A stretch of DNA of 41,177 bases from Asterionellopsis glacialis (Eukaryota; Bacillariophyta; Plagiogrammaphyceae; Rhaphoneidales; Asterionellopsidaceae): the NCBI GenBank assembly GCA_014885115.2, contig WKLE02000728.1:5637-46813 (forward strand), in the 5' to 3' direction. Every line of letters begins with the position of its first letter. Position 1 is the first letter of the stretch. Shown one piece after another: positions 30,961 to 41,157 of this stretch. Below the pieces are notes generated by a model. The model did no database searches. It was given only the letters and a program-made list of their open reading frames with translations, and was not told the DNA's origin. The translations under genes and the position numbers were made by a program.

Positions 30961-31686
30961 GTGCTCTCTCGAACCATGACTTCTTCTTCTCCGTCTGGAC
31001 ATTTAGTAACATGCACCATGAGCGTTGGGAGTATCCCAGTGGTTCGAAATGATGTTCGTTTCGTGTTATGTTTGGTAGTAGTGGGATTACTTGTTCATAT
31101 CAGAACGGAATCATCCTCGTATCTTAATTTTATGCAGCGTATCAGTGCCATAAGAAAAGGCCCACAACAAGTTTCATCTTATCGTTGTAATACCATCAAC
31201 GAAAGCAGCAGTAATGGCAATTACATTATTTGCGTCTATTCTAACATTTGTTATAATGACTCATCCAGTATACGATCATCAACAACAGATGATGCTCTTA
31301 ATGATGAAACATAGTGGATATTCTACGGAAAAAATGTTACAACAAACAGTGCGAATAGCATTACCAGAAATGATAATACCATGCCCATTACATTCAACTA
31401 TGTAACAACAAGTAATACTACAATGCCATCATCCGTAACGTACGTCAAGGGCATATCCTTCTTTTTCACCAATCATCATGAAAGAAGAGACGGAAGCAAT
31501 GGTGCTACTCCAGAGTTTTCAAAAGATACCACTTTCTACTATGTTAAAGATGCAACGAACGAAATGTTCCCTCACATTTCACGTACAACGCAACGATTGA
31601 ACTCCGTTGTTTTATATGATACGGCTGCTGGTGTGCCAAAGGCAATGACAAATGAAACATTTGAAAAACAAATTGTGCTCAAGTAG
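30961..31686 (+). pseudogene. Disrupted 5' part of the glycosyltransferase gene
   Basis: A frame with a transmembrane anchor (VRFVLCLVVVGLLVHI) runs 30961-31311 and meets TAG at 31312. The same frame reopens and looks strongly coding up to 31686 (ISFFFTNHHERRDG, FYYVKDATNEMFPHISRTTQRL), then stops just where the glycosyltransferase frame takes over one base on. A competing frame (31214-31405) also has a hydrophobic anchor. No intron with usable sites cures both breaks. This is either a degraded 5' end, base-call errors in this copy, or unusual splicing. Confidence 0.5.
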
Positions 31687-32773
31687 TAATGCTCGTGCTA
31701 ATACTGCTCATGATGATGGAGCACCTCCGGTCTGCTTTGAAAATCTTGTCATCCCTTCAAGGCAAGAACCCACAACCACCACCAACACCATTACAAATCA
31801 ACAATCAAGTTGTCCTCTAGCAGTACAGAAAAATGTTGGAGTATTTGCTCCCTCAAGCAATAGCACAGTCAAGGACAAGTTTCGCAATGTAATTCTATTG
31901 GTATCTAGTAACTCGGCCTACATTGAGTTTCTACAAAATTGGGAATATCTCGCAGAAAACCTTCATCTTCAATGGGCTGTCATGGCTCTTGATGATCAGC
32001 TCTACAAGTATCTTGGGGAGGACAGAGCTATTCTACCCTTGGCAGAATACAGTGTCAGTGGTACGCATCATTTTCGACAGGGTGGATTCAACAAACTTAG
32101 CTGTAACAAGATGCGCATGGTTCAATCCGTAATGGACAATTGTCAAGTGAATGTCCTCTTTTCAGATGTAGATAATATCTTTTTCCAAAATCCGTTCGAA
32201 CATGATGTAGGTCGATTGATCCAATCGGGTCGTTACCATTACATTTACCAACCCAATGGTGGTGGGAATGAACCTCAAAGTGCACAGTGTCTTGTTCAAG
32301 GGAAACCCGACAAGGAAGCCAATACAGGATTTTATTTTATGAAGCGTAACAATAACTTTTTAAAACAAGTGATTGAGTCCACCTTGAGACGGTGTGCTCA
32401 GCCTCACAATCGCATAGATGATCAAACATTGTTTTGGGAGGAGTTTTGGAATGTACAATCGAAACAAAATCTAACCATGCATCACTGCAATCTTGAAGAA
32501 TATAATGAATTGAATCTTGATAGTAAAAATGACGTTACGAAACCAAACAGCAAATCTCAGCACCAGGAGGATAATGATGTATCCTTGAGCTTTTGTTGCA
32601 TGGATCCGTATTACTATCCAATTGGAGGAAACATGCACAGCAAGGACAAGAGTATTACCTTCCATGCCAATTTTGCCGTAGGAAAGGACAATAAGATCAA
32701 GAAACTTCAACAGAGCCGATCCGATCATTCAGGATGGAACCCTTCGCATATACACCCTGTTCCTTTCAAATAA
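31652..32773 (+). CDS. GT77-like / Nucleotid_trans glycosyltransferase domain
   Basis: 373 aa from the first Met of the frame; the true start is uncertain (see the upstream entry). The domain starts about residue 70 (NVILLVSSNSAYIEFLQNW), shows the metal-binding DxD in FSDVDNIFFQNPF (D172, D174), and ANTGFYFMKRNN plus RIDDQTLFWEE further on, the order found in Nucleotid_trans (PF03407) enzymes that transfer sugars from nucleotide-sugars in the Golgi. C-terminal HANFAVGKDNKIKKL also fits. Acceptor is unknown. Without the upstream anchor the product would be soluble, which is unusual for this family. Confidence 0.75.
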   Translation: MKHLKNKLCSSSNARANTAHDDGAPPVCFENLVIPSRQEPTTTTNTITNQQSSCPLAVQKNVGVFAPSSNSTVKDKFRNVILLVSSNSAYIEFLQNWEYLAENLHLQWAVMALDDQLYKYLGEDRAILPLAEYSVSGTHHFRQGGFNKLSCNKMRMVQSVMDNCQVNVLFSDVDNIFFQNPFEHDVGRLIQSGRYHYIYQPNGGGNEPQSAQCLVQGKPDKEANTGFYFMKRNNNFLKQVIESTLRRCAQPHNRIDDQTLFWEEFWNVQSKQNLTMHHCNLEEYNELNLDSKNDVTKPNSKSQHQEDNDVSLSFCCMDPYYYPIGGNMHSKDKSITFHANFAVGKDNKIKKLQQSRSDHSGWNPSHIHPVPFK

Positions 32774-33134
32774 TGAATGATAGAAAAATGTGTATCCCCA
32801 ATATTTAGTACAGTGACGTTCTTGATTATAGTTGTTTTTCAAGTAGATTAGCTCTTAGGTGTGAGGTAGTTACCGATGCTGTTCAACTCGCGACAAATTG
32901 ACTTTTTCACAATTTCTGCTAACGTTTTTGGAATAAATGTATCAAGGAAAAATTCGGAATTCAAAGAATGCATCAATACCGTTGCCACATGGTTTACTTT
33001 TTATTGTTATCATTGTATGTTATTTGTTTTTGTTTTTCTGGATGACGAGACAAAATTACAATATGGTTTCATTCCGAGTTGATGCTGTTGCCGAAAGTGA
33101 TCATACGAAAGTAATAATTACTGTATGGCTGATC
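32774..33134. other. Convergent spacer
   Basis: 3' flanks of the glycosyltransferase and TRAPPC13 genes. The overlapping short frames here carry no motif. Confidence 0.5.
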
Positions 33135-35141
33135 TCACTGTGTGGCAGGAGCAGCGTGTTCGACAAAGACATTGAAGAGAGGTGGTTGAGGAGTCTCTTG
33201 ACCAGTTGTCAAATCAACGATACAACATCCTTGTATTCGTAGTAATCCTGATACGAGTGCTACCAAGCGAACACCAATAATAGTACTTCCACCGGAACTC
33301 GGTAGTTCGCCCAAATTAATGAAACTAGGACCACAAACAACAACACCGCTCATGTAATTCAATCTCATTTGTAATTGTAATGTCATGGAAGTTTCCGAAT
33401 GATTCACAATCAAAAATTGTACCTCTTGTGGTTGCGCCAATGTCATGGATGTAGGTGGATCAACAGGTTCTACCGTGATGGGCAAAACTTGATCAAGATC
33501 AGGTACGACACCACTGCTCTCCTTACTGGTTTTGGTCAAGGTCGTGGCAGAACGATTCGCAGATGCTGCAGCAACATCTACAGATAATCCACTCCCATGA
33601 ACAACATACCGATTACCTGATCCCATCATAAACTTGGATGGATTTTTTGTAGCAGTAATCAATCCTGGAGGTTTATCAGCAGGACATGTCACAGGCGATG
33701 ATGCAATCCGTCCTGCTTCGCCCATAGTTTTTCTCCACGAAAAGATGGCCATACCTAATTCGTCACCACAAGCTATTCCCTTGAGTGATGCATCTGCAGA
33801 TGTTGCCTTTACATGAAACATATAACGAAAGCATGCTCCTGGATCAAGCCGCCCACAACCATCAAATAATTCTGTTCCACTACGTTTTGCATCATTCTTA
33901 CTACCATCGTCTTTGTCGCCCCCTGTCGTTTTTGTCGGTGTTGTCCCCCCTATCAATTCTGCATCAAGACCAGGACTTGTCTGAAATTCAACAGATGATA
34001 TTGTCATGGGTGTACTGTTGGAACTTACATTCTCGACTGATAATGATACAAAGCATGATGCATCACCCGAACGGACCGTTAATTCTCGAATGTTAAGAGG
34101 ACTTGATACATTGAACCTATAAAATTTTCGTAATGTTTTGGTGGATCCGTCACTGGTACGGTATCCAACCTCGACACGCAATATATGTTGTCCAGGCTCT
34201 TCCAAGACACGTGATACGATAGCATCTACACCACCACCGGGTTCTACCTCCACTCCACCAGCACTATTGTCACTGTTAAGATTGCATCATCATCATTATC
34301 ATCATTGTCGTGTTGAACAAGTACAAAAAACGAAATGGTCAGAACAAGTAGTTATTCACGTTTCATTATGATTTGACCATTTGTTTTGCATAAAGACGTC
34401 GATAAATATATACATAATTATCATTTGATACCATGATAACCTTTGATGACTTAAACTTACTCATCTAATCTTGATGGTAATGGCCATCTATGATTTGGTG
34501 TTTGTAATTGTGCTGCAACTTTGAGACCTAACACTTTCAAATCGTTGGATACGTTTAGTGCACCAAGATAAGCCGTAAAGGTTTCACCTGTTTTGTTTAG
34601 AACAATCAATAAATAAAACGGAATATAAATTTAGTATGTTTCAGTGCATACAGTATGTCTTGATGACAAACATTTATAAAACTATAATTACATGGTAGAT
34701 TAGAAATAAAACGCACCGACATGAATCACTGTGTAATCGCAAGTTTGCCAAATTGTTGTATTCAAAAAATGCATAAACAAAGTGGAAGAAGGTGCGCAAG
34801 TTGAGCTAACGATTAAGGCTGGAGAAATGATTCATTTATACTTTGAGGAACGTACCTCCGAAAGAATCGGGAAGACCTAGCGTAGCTCCTAAAATGGATT
34901 GGCTTTCCAATGAACCAGCATTCGGCTGTAAATCGTGAGATTAAAATTTGAAACGTCATTTTGAGGGAACACATGTGAAATAGTATAATATCATGATATG
35001 CCATCCAACAAGACAACCCAAAAACGAGTGCAACACGTAATTCACCTGTCTTAATTCGGGACTTTGTAATCGCATCACTTTGAGCGATGGTACAGCTGTT
35101 TGTATGGGATCTCCCATGAGTGAAACACTTGGAGATGCCAT
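33135..35141 (-). CDS. TRAPPC13: TRAPP complex subunit 13 (TRAPPC13)
   Basis: Four exons: 35141-35046, 34925-34856, 34587-34461 and 34272-33135; introns start gtgaat, gtacgt, gtaagt and end acag or cag, and every join keeps frame. 476 aa. Exon 1 gives PSLKVMRLQSPEL, exons 2-3 LPDSFGGETFTAYLG, which is the family's conserved start of the immunoglobulin-like domain. Then come GQHILRVEVGY, LRKFYRFNVSSPL, the FSWRKTMGEAGR region, and a C-terminal beta domain (NYMSGVVVCGPSFINLGELP). TRAPPC13 belongs to the TRAPPIII tether that acts with Rab1/Ypt1 at the early secretory pathway and autophagosomes. Exon 4 contains a variable insert with a KTTGGDKDDGSKND stretch. Confidence 0.9.
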
Positions 35142-35593
35142 GATTCTGTCTACGCGTACTAAGAAGTCAATCAAGATCACACAGACGAAAGGAAGGCAGC
35201 AATATCGTTCGTCTGGTCTAGCCTCTAGAAGACGAGAACAATGCCATTGCTGTGCACAGACTGAAATATTACGCAGCTTACGGTGTATCAAAAATCAAAA
35301 CGACGATGCATCTTTTGGAGAAAGCACACAACATGTGTTTATAAATATTTAATTTGATAGGGATAGAGATTCAAATCACTTCTTAACGTTTTCAATATCA
35401 TTTTCTTTTTTGTCGTTTGGGAGTTTTTTGAGATGTAAGAAATTACAGTATGCTGGGTCCGTCCGCCTGACAGTTTGCTCCAGACACGCACGACTGGGAG
35501 GTGCCATCAAAACTCTCAAGACCTGTTGTTTGCGAATACAAGCACATGTTACAATTAGTCTCAAATTCCAATCTCCGCTGTTCTACCATAACG
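35142..35593. promoter_or_regulatory. Divergent spacer (TRAPPC13 / ankyrin gene)
   Basis: About 450 bp between two divergent starts; should hold both promoters. No defined motif. The ankyrin frame extends open to 35501 but without protein-like sequence. Confidence 0.3.
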
Positions 35594-37024
35594 ATGTTTC
35601 GTAAGATTTTTGCGAGATGGGAACCCTCCCAGCAACTTCTACGGGAAGTGGAGAAAAGCGACGAGAAACTCCAGTCCGTTGACTTGAAACGAATCAACAA
35701 ACTCATTCTCGAGAAAGGAGCTGATGTCAATTATGTTGACAAGAAAACGAAATGGAGGCCACTTGGCATCGCGTGTAGGAACGGAAATTTTGATATAGTC
35801 CAGTTGTTCTTGGACCATGGAGCCAGCGTCAATGCAGCAAGGGATGAAGACTACGCTAAAAGGATTCCAGGAACAACTCCCCTTTGCATTGCCAGTGGAT
35901 ATGGACACATCAAGATAGTACGGCTGCTACTGCAGAAGAACGCTCGCGTGAAATCGGCGAACACCAATCCGTTGGTTAGTGCTATCTACGGAGGTCATAT
36001 CGACATTGTTAGACTATTGGTAGAACAAGACGCACCCATCGATTGTACGTTGTCTGGGCCCACCCCGCTATATATTGCCAGTCAACAAGGCTACTCGCAA
36101 ATAGTCCAGGTATTGTTAGACAAGGGAGCTAATGTGAATCGCGGTGGTAATTACTCGGGCAGTCCTTTATGTATTGCAAGTGAAAATGGGCATCTTCAGG
36201 TTGTGGAAAAATTATCAGAGTATGGTGCCGATATGTGCAAAACTGATAATCTCGGCTATACTCCTTTGGAAATCGCAAATCAGAAGGGACATTCCAGGAT
36301 TTCAGAATTGCTAATTCGGGAAGAAGAGGTACGGAAAGATAAATCGAAGAAATACTCTTTCTTGAAAAGTTTTGGTGGTCATTCTACAGCCACTCGAAGA
36401 CTTTTACAAGAGGTCGGAATAAAAAATAATCCACATTACAAAAAAGTCAAAGAACTCATTGTCAAAGAAGGCGCTGATGTAAACTGCACTGCAACAAATA
36501 AATGGACACCACTTCATTGGGCGTGTTCGGAAGGCCACTATGATATTGTAAAACTATTGTTGGACAACGGAGCTGCGACTGATAGACGAGTGGAGGGCCG
36601 AGACACTCCATTGTTCAAGGCTTGCCGAAATGGACACTTGAAAATAGTTCAGTTGTTATTGGACAAAAACGCGCGGGTTGATCCTGCAAACCGCTGGGGT
36701 TGCCAATCGCGGACTCCTCTTCATTGGGCATGTTTGGAGGGAAAGATTGACTTGGTCAAAGTATTGGTTAGATATGGGGCTAATGTCAACAAACCAGCCA
36801 ATAACAACGGCAGTAACACTCCACTGTTCATGGCAATTCAAAAGGGTCATCTTGACATAGTTGAGGTGCTGTTGAAAAATGGAGCTACTCGCACCATCAC
36901 GATTGAGGGAATGTATTTCAATGATATGAATGAAAAAATGCCAGACCATACAATTGATGCCACGGACGAAGCCATTGCAAATGGGCATACTGGTATCGCG
37001 GAGTTGTTGTGTCAATATGAATAG
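35594..37024 (+). CDS. Ankyrin-repeat protein with internal duplication
   Basis: 476 aa from the ATG at 35594 (an ATG at 35501 would add 31 residues of non-ankyrin sequence). Two blocks of ankyrin repeats (for example TPLCIASGYGHIKIVRLLL, TPLHWACSEGHYDIVKLLL). Both blocks start with a similar lead: FRKIF...QQLLREVEK then KLILEKGADVN, and FLKSFGG...RRLLQEVG then ELIVKEGADVN. The blocks begin about 250 residues apart, so the protein is a head-to-tail duplication. A basic linker (EEEVRKDKSKKYSF) separates them. Ankyrin repeats bind proteins; no catalytic domain is present, so the partner is unknown. Confidence 0.88.
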   Translation: MFRKIFARWEPSQQLLREVEKSDEKLQSVDLKRINKLILEKGADVNYVDKKTKWRPLGIACRNGNFDIVQLFLDHGASVNAARDEDYAKRIPGTTPLCIASGYGHIKIVRLLLQKNARVKSANTNPLVSAIYGGHIDIVRLLVEQDAPIDCTLSGPTPLYIASQQGYSQIVQVLLDKGANVNRGGNYSGSPLCIASENGHLQVVEKLSEYGADMCKTDNLGYTPLEIANQKGHSRISELLIREEEVRKDKSKKYSFLKSFGGHSTATRRLLQEVGIKNNPHYKKVKELIVKEGADVNCTATNKWTPLHWACSEGHYDIVKLLLDNGAATDRRVEGRDTPLFKACRNGHLKIVQLLLDKNARVDPANRWGCQSRTPLHWACLEGKIDLVKVLVRYGANVNKPANNNGSNTPLFMAIQKGHLDIVEVLLKNGATRTITIEGMYFNDMNEKMPDHTIDATDEAIANGHTGIAELLCQYE

Positions 37025-38374
37025 GGAGCACCGCATGCACGCGTTTAAAGCCTCATGATTTTTTTAAGAGCGACTTTTTCCTGTTATTGGTGGACATCGA
37101 AGGCTATTGAATGTGTTCGATACTCAAAGCATGAGAATATTATGAAAAGGCATCGTCGTGTAGTGGTGACCCAACTCTTGTTCATCCTGAAGAATTGACT
37201 ATGGGTATCCCACCAAAACTCAACCATGTTTTTCCAAGAACAATGTTTAGAATGTCAAAATATGTATGTGGAAACTATCAAAGTACGGAATGCATGATAC
37301 AAGTATCTTTGGTTTGATCTTTTATCTATTATCAAAAAGAAACTTGGTACGATCAGCAACATCATTTTTATCAACAATAGTCAGCACAATCTAACAGTCC
37401 ATCAAGCAAAGCAGCCTCGGACTAATGTTAATGATACAAGTATGGCAGTTGGTCATACTGAATCATCGTAAAAATGATACTCTAGAGAAAGCTATGCATT
37501 TTTACATTAACTGAACCGGGAAATATGTTTTGTGCGCATCCAATGAATGCCTAATATGCAATGAGCATAAATTCTTGACCCATTTACTTAATGATGGGCG
37601 CTGGTATGATGTGCACTACTTCATGATATTAACTATGCTTACTGTAGTCCAATTGCTACGAAATCCTAAAGTTCCTCTCTATGGACTCAACTTGGAGGAT
37701 ATCTGGAAGTCTAGCTCTTTTTCGAAATCTCCTAATTTGGATTTTGGGAAACGGTCTTAGGCGTGCTGCAACATGCAAACAAAGTTCCGCATATTTTTCA
37801 TTCAATAAGTTTGTGGGATACATTACTGTGTATGAGAACGACAAGAACGCTCTAAAGATACGCATGTCTGCAACATGTGTAGGAGCTAGCTTCAACAACA
37901 ATAACATGAAAGATGAAATGAATAAAGCTTGCCTATTATCGAAGTTATCGTTGACTAATCGATGTATGCGCATCATGATTGTTATTCATGAGAGTGGGTA
38001 GGTGGGGTTTTCTAGAAATATTGAGATATTCTTAGAAAAGCACCGCAGTGATTGAAAATATATGCGGCTGTGACTGATACGAATTGTTTTTTGCCAAAAG
38101 TATTTTTAAATATATGCTTACGTAAGGTGAATATGTATGAAGAGCTTTCAAAATCCTACGGACGGATAGAAACGAAGATACAGTAATCTGGCACTGGTTT
38201 GACGACTGATAGAAGTGGATCAAACCCTAATCCAATAAATTTCATGAAATGAAGTAAGATATGGATCAGCTCAGTTACTTTTTTCGTTAGGAAGTGCATA
38301 CTGAGGTCAGATACGCATTACATATCTTTTTTTCCTCTGCTGCCTCTATTGACCGATCAATCGTCCTGACTTGT
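37025..38374. other. 1.3-kb intergenic stretch
   Basis: No convincing gene. Overlapping frames near 37656-38001 on both strands have no motif, and both strands being open argues for chance. Confidence 0.45.
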
Positions 38375-38665
38375 TCATTTGTGCTGAAAGTTAGGCCCGT
38401 CCATTTTTTGAGAATCTTGTTCCGTAATATTATCATTCGTAGAATCATTGCTGAAGTCTAACTCTAGCTTACGAGTAAGTGCAAAAACTTCATTCATAAT
38501 TTCTAAGATATTTTGTTTTTCGTGGTCTCTGTCTAGTATCTCGTTTGCTTTCTCTTCCGGTATCAAAGTATCCAAGGAACTTTCGAAAACTTGCACTGTA
38601 GTGTAATGCCCTCCTAGGATAGAAAGCAGAGGTTCTGCTGGTTTTTGGTAATCGGATAGCATCAT
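38375..38665 (-). CDS. Possible small protein or terminal exon, unrecognised
   Basis: 96 aa with a charged, helical composition (EEKANEILDRDHEKQNILEI) that looks more protein-like than neighbouring frames. A TATACAG acceptor-like site lies 6 bases upstream of the Met, so it might be the last exon of a larger gene whose first exons I cannot find. No function can be assigned. Confidence 0.3.
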   Translation of the reverse strand: MMLSDYQKPAEPLLSILGGHYTTVQVFESSLDTLIPEEKANEILDRDHEKQNILEIMNEVFALTRKLELDFSNDSTNDNITEQDSQKMDGPNFQHK

Positions 38666-39296
38666 GGTGTTCTGTATAATGTTGATTAAAGCGTTGTGTT
38701 CGCAATTGTTGGTATACTTTATTTTTTGGGAATTAATGAGTGTCAGAACCGTTTTTCAAGACACGATACAACCCCATGCAAGTGCATCTGCCAGATGGAA
38801 AAAAACAAATATATATATATATATTATGTATTTGTCAGAAACGAATGCTTGATTGTGACACGTCCGACGAGTGCTGTGTAAATCAATCATGAAACTATAG
38901 TACAACATACTATTGTGTGTCATCTTTTTACAAATAATGTGTAGGTAGGACTACTCTCTAGAGGACCACGTTTACTAAGAACCGCTTGTATACTGTTCCT
39001 TCGGTATGTCACATCATAGATATAGGACCTATTTAGCTCTCACATCTTAAGGCCATTTCCGGGGTTGGGTGAAATCAAGGATTTTTAGGCCTCTTGCCTT
39101 CTTTTCTGTTCATTTATGCGAACTTTTAAAAAAAAAATCAAGAATACCTGTACACTATCTATTTCATTAGTCTCTATGAAAAACAGAGTCGTGGAGTCCC
39201 CCGATGGTCAGCTACAGAGATTGGCGACAAAAAAGCCGGACAGACGCACTATTGCCCTTTCCTGTTCACTTTGAGATCTTGTTTTGTCGGAATAAC

Positions 39297-39380
39297 GCAA
39301 AAGTAATCGACAGTATCTATTATATTCTGACTCCCCTGACACTCTAGTGACGGAATATAGCTACTGTCGATTACTTTTGC
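39297..39380. repeat. 19-bp perfect inverted repeat (hairpin)
   Basis: GCAAAAGTAATCGACAGTA at 39297-39315 and its exact reverse complement at 39362-39380; a second inner pair TATATTC/GAATATA extends the stem. Total span 84 bp. It ends 13 bp before the decayed frame at 39394. Could be a terminal-repeat remnant, a small non-autonomous element or a structured RNA. Confidence 0.9.
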
Positions 39381-39393
39381 CTTTTGGCCGAGA

Positions 39394-40690
39394 TTGTATT
39401 TTTGGTCGAAACGCCAAAAACATTGTGAATACAATGTTTATCTATTAAACAAAGCAAATCATGTGTTTCATATTCGGCCACGTTGCTCATCATCTTGTCT
39501 AAATTTACATTTGAGAGAAAAAAATAGTTGCGATCCTTGCAGGAATTACTACAGTATTCTTCTTGAAAGACCAAACAAGAAAAGGGGGAAAGGTTTGCGA
39601 TGTCAATGTGAACAACCATGGGACCCTAAGTTTAAAAATCAAGCTGAATTTGGATCTGTAAAAGTAGATAGATTTCATGTTGCAACACAAGATATTTGCA
39701 GCCTCAACCAAAGAATGGGTACTACGGACTGTAGTTCCTCCTCCTCAGAAAACTCTGAGGAAGAAATGGAGGACTTATTTACTCCCCCAGCAATAAGTCC
39801 GGCAGATATTTGTCAGACAGTAGCAGTGACACCAGACATTGCTCCTGCTACAGAAACAGACATTCTGGTGGCAGAAGAACATATCAAAGAAAACCAACAA
39901 CCGACATCATTGTTGGCAGTTGAATCTTTACTTAGACAAGTAGTATAGGAACTTCTTAACCAAAACAATATAGGTATTAATTATACTATTACAGAAAAAG
40001 ATAAGGAACCACCAATCACATTGGCACATCAAAACTGTACTCCACCAACTGAAACAATTCCTATGAATCCAGCTGACAATAACCAACCATTCATACAGTC
40101 TTGTTCAAAAAAAAAGGAAACATATTGAAATTGTACAAGTTGTTTTGTCACATCTACATAGAAACAAAAGTTTAGATGTTACAACAAAAGACCAACAATG
40201 GGTCATAGATGATGACAGGTACTGTATCATCATGTTCCATACAAAGGGATGTACAAGATTTATTACTGCATCTAAAGACAAAATTAAACTTAAAATGAGC
40301 TATTGAAACTATTCAAGTTTTTGTGACTAAGAACAAGGAATTTGCCAAGGTTATTCCTTGTTAACAAAGTCAGAATAAAAAATGAATGGGTGGATTGTTG
40401 ACAATTTGAAACGTGCAATGGAATCATTCAAAATGGAATCTGGAGGTACCAGGAAGGTAGTTGTTCAACAATCTATGACAACTATTTTAGAACAGCTTCT
40501 TGTTATGATGATCCTGCTCATAACCAAAACATGACAACCAATGTAATAGCAAATGTTTTAAATACAAATTGGAGGGCAATTCAAAGTGCCCGTTTAAATT
40601 CATCATTACTTTGTGATGAGGAGATAGGCTTTTACATATCTCACTTGAAAGACTCAAAGACTACATTTGTGAAAAGGCCATTCCATTCAT
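39394..40690 (+). pseudogene. Decayed ORF of a repeat-associated protein
   Basis: The frame starting 39394 runs 184 codons to a TAG at 39946, continues as coding-like sequence beyond it, shifts frame at a 9-A run (40107-40115), shifts again near 40300, and then reads FETCNGIIQNGIWRYQEG through WRAIQSARLNSSLLCDEE to a stop near 40695. The composition is uniform and protein-like throughout (Cys-rich start, acidic Ser/Glu tract SSSSSENSEEEMEDLF, basic middle), so one gene has been broken by several events. I do not recognise the family. It directly precedes arm B of the inverted repeat, so I infer that it belongs to that element. Confidence 0.65.
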
Positions 40691-40700
40691 ATTAGATTTT

Positions 40701-41157
40701 TGCACTAATTTGGGGCATTGTTGTGCTGTGTTCAATGAAACTGTTTTTTTTGTGATTTTGAGTGTTCGTGAATGCAGCCAATGTATTTTTATTCCAAATA
40801 TTTTTTGGTTCTCTAACTAATCCACTGTTCCATTCTTTTAAATATTTTTTACATGCAGGACTAGTTATGAATAAATGTGGCAAAAATGTTGCATGATGGA
40901 AGGTGGATTGTTGTCAGTAGAATTTGGATATTATTTGACAAATTGTAAAAAGAGATGCAATCGAATTCTTCTTATTGTATAAAATATCTGATATCTTACA
41001 TCATTCTAAAATCAGCTAATATCAATGAAAAGTTAGAAAGGAGAAGATAGTGTGAGATGTGATGGCAAACTCCTGCATTCAAAGTGTAAAATGTGTACTT
41101 CCATGGAGTTGAAAAAGATAAGATTTTTTAGTTTGGAACACTAATTCTGTAAAAAAA
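40701..41157 (+). repeat. Arm B of the long-range inverted repeat
   Basis: Matches arm A (21306-21758, opposite strand) from TGCACTAATTTG to CTAATTCTGTAAAAAAA. Includes an intron-like acceptor (TTTTTTACATGCAG at about 40845-40858) also kept in arm A. The arms lie 19 kb apart in inverted orientation. Confidence 0.88.

Noticed and set aside
35501..35593. Longer start for the ankyrin protein
   Set aside because: The added 31 residues do not resemble the duplicated module, whose lead starts at the ATG at 35594.
37656..38001. Overlapping 106-aa frames on both strands
   Set aside because: Both strands open together with no motif; likely chance.
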